Source: an uncultured Collinsella sp. (GTDB lineage: Bacteria > Actinomycetota > Coriobacteriia > Coriobacteriales > Coriobacteriaceae). From it: DNA of 15,450 nucleotides. Where the stretch lies: assembly GCA_937937835.1 (NCBI GenBank), contig CALDBJ010000064.1, positions 1-15,450 of the forward strand, in the 5' to 3' direction. Positions 6,723-12,859 of the stretch are shown piece after piece. Position 1 is the first letter of the stretch; each line of letters opens with the position of its first letter. The position numbers and the translations under genes are program-made. The notes under the pieces were generated by a model. That model was not told the origin of the DNA, did not search any database, and saw nothing but the letters and a program-made list of their open reading frames with translations.

Positions 6723-8277
6723 CCTCGACCACCCGCCCCTCAAGATCGGCGTAGAGCATAACCTTCTGCAGCAGCTCCTCGACCTCGGAGACATCCATCG
6801 CAGCGTAGAGTTTGGCGACGGCTGTGTCATCCTCCATCAGCTCGCGGAGCTGTTCGAGACTGTCTGCGTTCTCAATCATTTTGAGAACCGGCTCGAACGC
6901 ACGCTTGAAGCTGCCCGCACCCTTGTGGAGTGCGGCGGCGGCGAGCCTGTCAATGTGCTGCTGCGTGCCGATCGGCGCGTCAGCTCCCGCCTTGAGGGAG
7001 AGTAGCGCATCGCTTTTGAACGGCAGCACGCCGCCCATGCCGCCTCCGTAGGTGGGCTTTGCAATCTCATCACCTTCCTCCGGCTCGGGGATGGAGAACT
7101 TCTTATAGACGAAGCTCGTGGGTATCCGAAGCCCGACCTTTTCGATGAGCGTGCCGAGGATTGTCGCCGTCTGTGTCAAGTCCTCGGACTCTTCGCAGTC
7201 GAAGCGGATGTAGGGGATGCGCTTGTCCTCGCCGAAGTTGAAGATGCACAGCGGGCGGATGAGGTCGCGCCGAAGGGTGGACGCCAGCGCCTTGCAGTCG
7301 GCGACGGTGAGATCGTGCCGGACATCGTTGTGCGTCTTGCTCTGTGCGTAACTGCCGCCGCCCGAGTCGGAAGTCAGCGTCTGGCCGAGGATTGCCTTGG
7401 AGATCTGTTCATCGCAGTAACGAGCCAGCCGTTCATAGAGGTCGGAGCTGGAGGTCTTCTCCGTGGTAATGAAGTCGATGCTCGTGCCATCCGGGATGAT
7501 GCCCGCCGCGTCGGAGCCAATCTGGATGAGGGCTCGCATGAGCGCCGCCTTGTCGCTGTCGCTCGCTCCCGGCGCGTACTTGCCCAGCCGGAGCGGCAGA
7601 CCGTAGATCTCAGCGAAGCTGACCCAGTCCTTCAGGTCGTAGTTCTTGAAGAGGTACATCCACGCCACAACTCGGAGGATGCCAGCCCGAGAGGTGTGAC
7701 CGCTGCGAGCCTTGTACCTGTGAACGATGAACTTGTTCGCCGGGAGCAGGATGCCCTCCGGCACGTCCTTCGTTCGCACCTTGAACGAATCGTCCAGCGT
7801 GTCCCAAAAGAAGCGTTTCTGGTGTCGCGTCTTGATGTCCTGCACCACGACGTGCCCTTCGTCATAGCCCCACAGGATCTCGGATACGGCGAAGCCCTTG
7901 CCGATTGCGTCGAGCAGGTCATTCTCCACATCCTCGAAGCTCTCGATGCCGTTGAGCTGCTCTTCGATGAAGTCGGCGATCTCCTTGTCCAGCGGTTCGT
8001 CGCCGAAGGGGATCACCTCGAAGTCAAGGCCCGTGACGGCGTTCTTGCGCGTCTGGAGCTGACTGAATAGGTGAGGGTCTTTCTCCTCCATTTCCTCAAA
8101 GAGCTCCATCTGCCGAAGAACATCGCCTGCGTCGGCCTCTCGGAGGATCTCAGCCAGCTTGACAGGCGTCAGGCCATTGCTGGGATACTCGCTGTACTTG
8201 TCGGAGACCTGCGCCACGGCGACCTCCCGCATATCCGGGCGTCTAAGCCGGGTGATGAGCTGCTTGAGTCGGCTCAT
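6715..8277 (-). CDS. Portal protein, DUF935 family (Mu gp29-like)
   Basis: A 520-residue portal, the dodecameric ring at one head vertex through which DNA is packaged and ejected. It shows the DUF935 pattern: 'DAGDVLRQMELFEEMEEKDP' then 'LFSQLQTRKNAVTGLDFEVIP' at about 47-91, 'LLDAIGKGFAVSEILW' at about 122-137, the strongly conserved 'YDLKDWVSFAEIYGLPLRLGK' near 200-220, and 'LARYCDEQISKAILGQTLTSD' near 280-300. Its length matches Mu gp29 (about 510). The start overlaps the methyltransferase stop as ATGA, with AGGAGG 7 bases upstream. The C-terminal 100 residues are acidic and helical. Confidence 0.94.
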   Translation of the reverse strand: MSRLKQLITRLRRPDMREVAVAQVSDKYSEYPSNGLTPVKLAEILREADAGDVLRQMELFEEMEEKDPHLFSQLQTRKNAVTGLDFEVIPFGDEPLDKEIADFIEEQLNGIESFEDVENDLLDAIGKGFAVSEILWGYDEGHVVVQDIKTRHQKRFFWDTLDDSFKVRTKDVPEGILLPANKFIVHRYKARSGHTSRAGILRVVAWMYLFKNYDLKDWVSFAEIYGLPLRLGKYAPGASDSDKAALMRALIQIGSDAAGIIPDGTSIDFITTEKTSSSDLYERLARYCDEQISKAILGQTLTSDSGGGSYAQSKTHNDVRHDLTVADCKALASTLRRDLIRPLCIFNFGEDKRIPYIRFDCEESEDLTQTATILGTLIEKVGLRIPTSFVYKKFSIPEPEEGDEIAKPTYGGGMGGVLPFKSDALLSLKAGADAPIGTQQHIDRLAAAALHKGAGSFKRAFEPVLKMIENADSLEQLRELMEDDTAVAKLYAAMDVSEVEELLQKVMLYADLEGRVVEDG

Positions 8278-8939
8278 TCCCGCACCTCCTCGATGCGCCG
8301 CTGGGCCGTGACGAAGTAATCATCATCCAGCTCGATGCCAATGAAGCGACGCCCCGTCTTCTTCGCCGCGACCAGCGTGGAGCCGCTTCCGGCGAACGGG
8401 TCGAGGATGAGGTCGCCCGGTTTCGTGACCGAGGAGATGAGATTAGCCAGCAGACCAACAGGCTTCTCAGTGGGGTGCACCATCTTGGAGCTGTTGATCT
8501 TCGGGAAGGTGACGAGGTCTTTTGGGCGGCTGCCGGGGAAACTGTATTTGCCCTTAATCGCGAAGACGATGTTCTCATGCGACGGGGCAAACGCCGCCTT
8601 GGTGTCGCCCATGCCGTGGTAGACCTTATCCCAAATGACCTCGCTCTTGACGTTGAAGCCCGCGATCTTCATCGCGTCGATGAAGGTCTGCTCCACGTCC
8701 CAACGGGTAAAGCAGATCAGGCCGCCGTGCCCAGCCTCGCCGGACTTGAGCACGCGGAAGGCGTCGTAGAGGAACCAGATGAAGGGGCTCTTGTCGTTCT
8801 TGATGGACGCCCCCGTCTGAGAGACATAGTTGATGCCGTAGGGCGGGTCTGTGATGATTGCGTCGACACTCTCCGGCTCCATCTGACGGAGCACGGTGAG
8901 GCTGTCGCCGTGGATGATTGTGTTCTCTTGGATAATCAT
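8274..8939 (-). CDS. DNA adenine-N6/cytosine-N4 methyltransferase (beta-class), solitary
   Basis: A 221-residue AdoMet-dependent DNA methyltransferase. The catalytic motif IV 'DPPYG' is at 31-35, 'HPTEKP' at 155-160, and the AdoMet-binding motif I 'DPFAGSGST' at 180-188, followed by 'GRRFIGIELDDDYF'. Catalytic motif before AdoMet motif is the beta-class order. DPPY (rather than SPPY) favours adenine-N6, but cytosine-N4 is not excluded. I chose the ATG at 8939 because AAGGAGGTGA ends there with an 8-base spacer. The frame is open 31 codons further upstream into the terminase gene, but those codons are low-complexity. No restriction enzyme is nearby, so it is an orphan. The target site cannot be read from sequence. 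A likely role is protecting phage DNA before packaging. Confidence 0.93.
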   Translation of the reverse strand: MIIQENTIIHGDSLTVLRQMEPESVDAIITDPPYGINYVSQTGASIKNDKSPFIWFLYDAFRVLKSGEAGHGGLICFTRWDVEQTFIDAMKIAGFNVKSEVIWDKVYHGMGDTKAAFAPSHENIVFAIKGKYSFPGSRPKDLVTFPKINSSKMVHPTEKPVGLLANLISSVTKPGDLILDPFAGSGSTLVAAKKTGRRFIGIELDDDYFVTAQRRIEEVRE

Positions 8940-8947
8940 GCGCCTCA

Positions 8948-8953
8948 CCTCCT
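8948..8953 (-). promoter_or_regulatory. Ribosome binding site deciding the methyltransferase start
   Basis: AAGGAGGTGA, the longest match to the 16S anti-SD in the window, overlaps the stop codon of the terminase gene and lies 8 bases before the ATG at 8939. This rules against the longer upstream-open frame. Confidence 0.8.
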
Positions 8954-10728
8954 TAGTAGGCTCCGCGCCGGAAGTCGAGGGCGCGGGCGATGACGCTTCT
9001 GTAGTCGACCCTGCGCCCGATTTTGACGTCAAGCGCCAGCTTGACCGCCATCTGGAGGCCGTCCGGCGCGTCGTCGTTCTTGCCCATCGGGTACTCGGTC
9101 ATCTGCTTTAGCAGTGTCTTGTGTTTCTTGCTGAATTTGATGTAGCCATTCTTCACGAACGGCTGCAGGGACTGGATGCGTGCATCCTTGTTCTGCGTGC
9201 TGTTGATCTCCTCGATAGGGAGATACTCGCCGACCGCTGCCGCACGCTGCCGCATGATCTCGGCGAAGTAATACTGGAACTGCACCGTCTCCACGCCGAA
9301 CTTGTAGTAGGGCCGCTTGTACTCCCGCTGGAGGCGTCGGCTCGCGTCGAGGGCGTCCTCAATGATCTGATCCGGCTTGCGCTTGGCAATGTCCGCGATC
9401 ACGACATAGAGGTAGCCCGTCTGCGTGTCCTTCGCCAGTGCGATGATGGAGCTGGTGTCCGACTTCTTGTTCTTGCCCAGCGACGGGTCGTTCGCGCCGA
9501 CGAAGAGAAACTTCGGGTCGGAGAAGTCTGGCTGCGCCTTGCCCTCGTCGTCCCAAAAGTCAAACCACTCTTCTTGGAAGGTGCAGTTCTCCGGGTCGAT
9601 GGGGTCATTCTGGATCTCGCTGTTGAAGGACGCCTCACCCTCGGAGATACGGATGACCATGAGGTCGTAGTAGGAGAGCTTCTCCTCCCATAAGACCGCC
9701 GTGCCCTCCAGCATCGCCTCGCGGTTCGCTTGGAAGAACTCCAGTGCATCCTCCTGTCGGTTGTCGTTGGAGAGATCGGTGAAGATGGATTCCCATGCGT
9801 CCCACAGCTCGCCGTTGGTGGCGAAGCTGATGACGCCCTGATAGCGCACCGACTTATAGCTCGGGTTCTTCGCTACGTTGGCCAGCAGCGCATCGAAGTG
9901 GAGCAGCGTGCCGATGTAAACGATGTCGGTGTAGGTGTCGCCCGCCTTGGAGACCGCCTTATAGAACCAGTCGCGGAGCTTCTTGCGTTGCTCCGGCGTG
10001 TTGACGTTCTCGTCGTTCTCCAGATCGTCGCAGACGATAAGGTCGGGACGCCACTGCTTGTGACGTCGGCCACGGATCTTCTTGCCCGAGCCGATTGCCT
10101 CAATCTTGACGCCGTTGGCCAGCAGGATGACAGAGGACTTCCAGACCTTGCCTTCCAGCTCGCCGAAGTCTTCCTTCAGGGCAGCGTTCTCCTCCAGTTC
10201 CGTCTTGATGTCGACGAGGAAGCCCTCGGCCTGTTCCGAGCTGTCAGAGAGGATGATGATGTAGTGCTTGTAGCCGTAGACGGCGGCGTGCAGGTCATCC
10301 TTGAAAGTGAAGGTCGTGCTCTTGGCGTGGCCACGAGGCGCTTCGATCGCACGGCGGCACCCATCCGCGCGACTGATCCGCTTGGCGTCCACCTCCGGGT
10401 TCATCCCCTTCAGCACGCCCTCCCGCCATATCCTGTCCAGCTCGCCGTGGAACTTGGGCGACGGGCGGACGAAGTAGTGCGCGAGATAGGCCCGCCCGAA
10501 GTATTCAAGATCGAAGGCTCCGAGCTTCCGGCGCAGTCCCTTCGGCCCGGTCAGTTCCTTTCCGACCCTGAAGTCCTCAAGGAGCTGCGCCCGCTGCTCG
10601 GGAAAGTTGCCGTCCTTTGTGACGTACTGCTCGAACAGCTCCCGCTGATACGCGCGGTTTGCGACCGTTTCCCGGTCTTCCGGCTCTGTGAGCTTTTCGA
10701 GGTAGTCGTTCAGGTCAATCTTCGCCAT
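8953..10728 (-). CDS. terL: Terminase large subunit (Mu gp28-like)
   Basis: A 591-residue packaging motor (ATPase plus nuclease). Walker A: 'APRGHAKSTT' at about 130-139. Walker B: 'DLIVCDDLEND' at 229-239, with 'DD' as the acidic pair. 'YIGTLLHFDA' at 271-280 fits the coupling motif. The RNase H-like nuclease domain starts near 405: 'FVGANDPSLG' supplies Asp414, 'FGVETVQFQ' Glu480, and 'NDDAPDGLQMA' Asp553/Asp556. The start at 10728 (MAKIDLNDYL) is chosen because an AAGGTG site lies upstream. The 37 codons open beyond it overlap the small terminase gene. The overlap with that gene is 14 bases. Mu-type terminases package by headful, starting from a site at the phage end. Confidence 0.95.
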   Translation of the reverse strand: MAKIDLNDYLEKLTEPEDRETVANRAYQRELFEQYVTKDGNFPEQRAQLLEDFRVGKELTGPKGLRRKLGAFDLEYFGRAYLAHYFVRPSPKFHGELDRIWREGVLKGMNPEVDAKRISRADGCRRAIEAPRGHAKSTTFTFKDDLHAAVYGYKHYIIILSDSSEQAEGFLVDIKTELEENAALKEDFGELEGKVWKSSVILLANGVKIEAIGSGKKIRGRRHKQWRPDLIVCDDLENDENVNTPEQRKKLRDWFYKAVSKAGDTYTDIVYIGTLLHFDALLANVAKNPSYKSVRYQGVISFATNGELWDAWESIFTDLSNDNRQEDALEFFQANREAMLEGTAVLWEEKLSYYDLMVIRISEGEASFNSEIQNDPIDPENCTFQEEWFDFWDDEGKAQPDFSDPKFLFVGANDPSLGKNKKSDTSSIIALAKDTQTGYLYVVIADIAKRKPDQIIEDALDASRRLQREYKRPYYKFGVETVQFQYYFAEIMRQRAAAVGEYLPIEEINSTQNKDARIQSLQPFVKNGYIKFSKKHKTLLKQMTEYPMGKNDDAPDGLQMAVKLALDVKIGRRVDYRSVIARALDFRRGAY

Positions 10729-11287
10729 CTGCCAGCACCTTCTCTCTTGCACGCTCCAGCACGTCGTGAAGCTCGCCAGCAAGCTCAGGGTGCTGCTTGA
10801 TTGCCGCCATGAGCTCCGTCTCCATCTGCTCGAAGGCAAGCTCAGCTTTTTTCTTCATGTCCTGCCGGACGCGCTTTTCGTAGGTGGCGTTCCGGGCGAG
10901 GCTTGCGATGAGTCGCCCCGCCTTATCCAGCGGCATTTCCTGAAAGTCGTCCTCAGCGGTGCTGACTCGCTGCATGAGCCCGTCCATGAGCACCATCGAC
11001 GCCGCCTTCGTGTAGTCGAGGTCGGGGTGGGCCTCCACCGCTTGAGCGATCGCCTGAGTACGCTGGATGGTCTGCGCTACGCGCTGCGCCGCCTGTGTGG
11101 TGCGGATCGCATAGCGCCCGATCGCTGACTTACTGATCTCGTAGCCTTCAGCCTTGAGCCATGCCGCCAGTTCTTCATAGGTGTTGGAGGTGTCCGCAAG
11201 CCGGACGTCGAGTTGCCCCTTAATATCGTCCGGGAGCTTGTCGATCGTCGAGCTGACCCGCGTCCTCCGTCGCTCCGCCTTAGACAT
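10715..11287 (-). CDS. Terminase small subunit, DUF3486 family (Mu gp27-like)
   Basis: A 190-residue basic, helical DNA-recognition protein. It begins 'MSKAERRRTRVSSTIDKLPD' and then shows the family pattern 'DVRLADTSNTYEELAAWLKAEGYEISKSAIGRYA' at about 28-61. This is a helix-turn-helix-like block with the 'S.SA..RY' signature of DUF3486. The rest is a long helical segment that ends in a basic C-terminus. It should recognise the phage end and load the large subunit. The start overlaps the stop of the previous gene by 8 bases (ATGTCTAA). No good ribosome binding site precedes it, so it probably relies on coupling. Confidence 0.88.
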   Translation of the reverse strand: MSKAERRRTRVSSTIDKLPDDIKGQLDVRLADTSNTYEELAAWLKAEGYEISKSAIGRYAIRTTQAAQRVAQTIQRTQAIAQAVEAHPDLDYTKAASMVLMDGLMQRVSTAEDDFQEMPLDKAGRLIASLARNATYEKRVRQDMKKKAELAFEQMETELMAAIKQHPELAGELHDVLERAREKVLADGED

Positions 11288-11603
11288 CGATGCCCGGGTC
11301 GTTGATCGTGCCCTCGACGAGATCGACGCCCTTGCGGGTGAGCTTGATGATGGAGTCCTTGCGGTAGGCGTTGTAGGCGTTCACCGATCGGTCGGTGAAG
11401 GTCACATAACCCGCCTCCTGCAGATACTCGATCGGCTTTGAAATGTCCGGCGAGTAGATCAGGCCGTCAGCGACGAGGGCGTTTGTGATCTGACGGACGA
11501 GCAAGGCGTTCTGACTGCCTTTTGCGAGGGCTCGGACGATGTAGCCCCGGATTGCTTTGTTCTTGCTGACCTCCTGCTCGGTCAGCTCGTCAAGGATTGC
11601 CAT
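11280..11603 (-). CDS. Winged-helix-like phage protein at the Mu gp26 position
   Basis: A 107-residue protein. The layout is three helices plus a beta wing: 'NKAIRGYIVRALAKG' (helix 1), 'ALLVRQITNALVADGL' (helix 2), 'DISKPIEYLQEAGYVTF' (recognition-helix-like, then strand) and 'DSIIKLTRKGVDLVEGT' (wing and closing helix). This resembles an ArsR/MarR-type winged helix and fits the protein found between Mu gp25 and gp27. The role is unknown; an accessory to terminase or DNA binding is plausible. AGGAGG lies 9 bases before the ATG, inside the end of the previous gene. The stop overlaps the next start by 8 bases. Confidence 0.8.
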   Translation of the reverse strand: MAILDELTEQEVSKNKAIRGYIVRALAKGSQNALLVRQITNALVADGLIYSPDISKPIEYLQEAGYVTFTDRSVNAYNAYRKDSIIKLTRKGVDLVEGTINDPGIDV

Positions 11604-11607
11604 GAGG

Positions 11608-11898
11608 TCACTCCTCCTTTCCTTTGGCTTTGCCTCCGTAGAGGATCTGGTCGAGCTTGTCCTCGACCCTGTTCATGACCCGAATGTAGTCCTCCCGCGT
11701 CACATAGATCAGGGGGAGGTCTGCCTTCAGGTCGTTGAGGTTCTTGTCCAGCGTCTTGATGTCCTCGGCGTTCCGCTTGTCCGCCTCTTCAAGACTGGTG
11801 AGCGTCTTCTTCATAAAGAAGGTGAGCGCCCCGACGACGACGGTGCACAGCAGCGACGCCGCCGCGCCGATGAGGGCGGTGATCTGAGAGACGTCCAT
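11608..11898 (-). CDS. Small membrane protein with coiled coil (Mu gp25 / DUF2730-like position)
   Basis: A 96-residue protein. One hydrophobic segment spans about 4-28 ('QITALIGAAASLLCTVVVGA', then 'LTFFMKK'), followed by a charged helix at 30-60 with heptad-like Leu spacing ('LEEADKRNAEDIKTLDKNLN') and a Lys/Glu tail. It is predicted to be a single-pass membrane protein with a cytoplasmic coiled coil. Position matches Mu gp25. Being next to the holin it could be a holin partner or antiholin, but no motif shows this. AGGAGG lies 7 bases before the ATG. There are 4 bases between its stop and the next start. Confidence 0.8.
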   Translation of the reverse strand: MDVSQITALIGAAASLLCTVVVGALTFFMKKTLTSLEEADKRNAEDIKTLDKNLNDLKADLPLIYVTREDYIRVMNRVEDKLDQILYGGKAKGKEE

Positions 11899-11910
11899 GT
11901 GCCGCCCTCC

Positions 11911-12399
11911 TTACCGTTCCGCTTCGCCTTCGATGAGCGCACTCTCCGGGAGGGTGATGTACGGCTCGTTCTGCTTGATCTCCAGCACAGCGGCCTCGAT
12001 GCACTTCGTCAAATACTCGTCGAAGCTGCCGAGGTTCTTCGTGATGACCCGCTGCGCCTCCGGCGCGATCGACGCCTTGACCTCGTCAAAGACCTGTTTG
12101 CCCAGCGCGACCAACTCCTCGCGGCTTGCCTTGCCGCCCTTGACCGCCTCGCGCAGCGCCTTTGCCGTGGTCTGCTCCATTGCGCCCACCGACAGCGTGG
12201 CGAGGTTCGCAACGTCCTCCAAGGCGTCGTCCAGCACCTTGCGGGTGGATGCGTCCTCGATCTGCGCGGTCTGCGCCTTCAGCTTGGATGTGCCGAGCCG
12301 GATGTAGTAGACCGCGTAGGCCCCGGCGAGGGCCAGCACGGCGAGCGCAACGTTGACCAGCAGCTCGGTCGCCGCGCTCTGAATGATCTCCATGCTCAT
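11911..12399 (-). CDS. LLH-type phage holin
   Basis: A 162-residue protein with one strong N-terminal membrane segment at about 9-32 ('AATELLVNVALAVLALAGAY', then 'AVYYIR'), followed by a soluble helical part. The 'DASTRKVLDDALEDVANLATL' segment, ending in 'SVGAMEQTTAK', is the pattern of the phage holin LLH family. Holins permeabilise the membrane so the endolysin can reach the wall. It is the first gene after the terminator, so it opens the late operon. AGGAGG lies 9 bases before the ATG (12399). A second ATG two codons on would give nearly the same protein, and dual-start holins are known. Confidence 0.85.
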   Translation of the reverse strand: MSMEIIQSAATELLVNVALAVLALAGAYAVYYIRLGTSKLKAQTAQIEDASTRKVLDDALEDVANLATLSVGAMEQTTAKALREAVKGGKASREELVALGKQVFDEVKASIAPEAQRVITKNLGSFDEYLTKCIEAAVLEIKQNEPYITLPESALIEGEAER

Positions 12400-12423
12400 G
12401 TTTGGTGTCCTCCTTTGGATATA

Positions 12424-12460
12424 AAAATAAGACTATGAGCTATGCTCATAGTCTTATTTT
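12424..12460 (-). terminator. Rho-independent terminator, perfect 17-bp stem with 3-base loop
   Basis: Arms AAAATAAGACTATGAGC (12424-12440) and its exact reverse complement (12444-12460) flank the loop TAT. Read on the minus strand, the stem ends in TTATTTTT, giving a T-tract after the 10-bp core. Because both ends are A/T, it could work in either direction. It separates the Mor/C-like activator gene from the holin gene. It can be read as the end of the early/middle transcript. Confidence 0.88.
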
Positions 12461-12486
12461 ACCGTCCCTTTCAGGAACCTTATATA
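12456..12486 (-). promoter_or_regulatory. Candidate activator-dependent late promoter region
   Basis: On the minus strand two -10-like hexamers occur: TATATA (12481-12486) and TAAAAT (12456-12461). Neither has a recognisable -35 box, which would fit activator-dependent Mu-type middle/late promoters. If TAAAAT is used, transcription would begin within the first arm of the terminator and the hairpin could not form. If TATATA is used, the transcript would carry the terminator in its leader. This is an inference from AT-richness and position; the start is not determined. Confidence 0.35.
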
Positions 12487-12495
12487 TGTACTGCT

Positions 12496-12517
12496 TCTTA
12501 GAAATGTTGTCTTAGAA
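12496..12517. repeat. Direct repeat TCTTAGAA x2, 14-bp period, upstream of the holin
   Basis: TCTTAGAA occurs at 12496-12503 and 12510-12517, start-to-start distance 14. On the minus strand each contains TTCTAAGA, and the 12496 copy extends to the near-palindrome TTCTAAGAA. The pair straddles the end of the activator gene (stop at 12512-12514) and lies upstream of possible -10 boxes. It is a candidate binding site for the Mor/C-type dimer. Confidence 0.4.
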
Positions 12518-12841
12518 CGTAGTGTTTTCCGGCTCGTCGCCGTAGTCGAGAAGGCTCATCTGTCCCTCCAGCTTCCCCTCGCCGCAGAGCTGCCGCACCC
12601 ACCGCTCCGTCACGCCGTACTTGCGGGCGAGCTCGGGGTGGTTGTAGCCGTTGAACTCCGCTTTGATGTGAGCGTCTCGGACAGGGCGAAGGACACTCTC
12701 CGGCTTCTGGAGGTAGATGGTCGAGCCGCCGACGACCGAGCACAGCTTGTAGTAGTTCTCGACGCCGATCGTCTCCGCGATGATGCGGTTGTCGCCGTCA
12801 GGAACCATGTCGATCGTCAGCTCCTTTACGAGGTCTTCCAT
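12512..12841 (-). CDS. Mor/C-family transcription activator
   Basis: A 109-residue member of the Mor transcription activator family. In Mu, Mor turns on the middle promoter and C turns on the late promoters, working as dimers with host RNA polymerase. The N-terminal dimerisation part has 'IAETIGVENYYKLCSVVGGS' at 21-40 followed by 'TIYLQKP', matching the family 'GG..IYIPK' strand. The DNA-binding part has 'RDAHIKAEFNGYNHPELARK' at 55-74 and 'YGVTERWVRQL' at 75-85, the family helix-turn-helix. The C-terminal tail is acidic. GGAGG lies 7 bases before the ATG. It sits just upstream of the first late gene, the position of C in Mu. Whether it acts as Mor or C cannot be decided here. Confidence 0.9.
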   Translation of the reverse strand: MEDLVKELTIDMVPDGDNRIIAETIGVENYYKLCSVVGGSTIYLQKPESVLRPVRDAHIKAEFNGYNHPELARKYGVTERWVRQLCGEGKLEGQMSLLDYGDEPENTTF

Positions 12842-12859
12842 GTCCCGCCCTCCGCGTCC

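Noticed and set aside
6723..6830. Possible 36-residue N-terminal extension of the MuF-like protein
   Set aside because: It lies wholly within the portal gene and reads as Arg/Ser/Cys-rich out-of-frame sequence; the ATG at 6722 gives an 8-base overlap typical of this phage.
8940..9032. Possible 31-residue N-terminal extension of the methyltransferase
   Set aside because: The extension is Ser/Thr/Pro-rich, overlaps the terminase 3' end and is bypassed by an AAGGAGGTGA site 8 bases before the ATG at 8939.
9730..10800. Long plus-strand open frame (356 codons) across the terminase gene, and similar ones at 3414-4370, 13259-14263 and 11557-12438
   Set aside because: They are antisense to well-supported genes, lack ribosome binding sites and have Arg/Leu/Val-rich low-complexity translations typical of the complementary frame of GC-rich genes.
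10729..10839. Possible 37-residue N-terminal extension of the large terminase
   Set aside because: It overlaps the small terminase gene, reads as Ser/Arg/Trp-rich sequence and has no ribosome binding site; MAKIDL at 10728 fits better.
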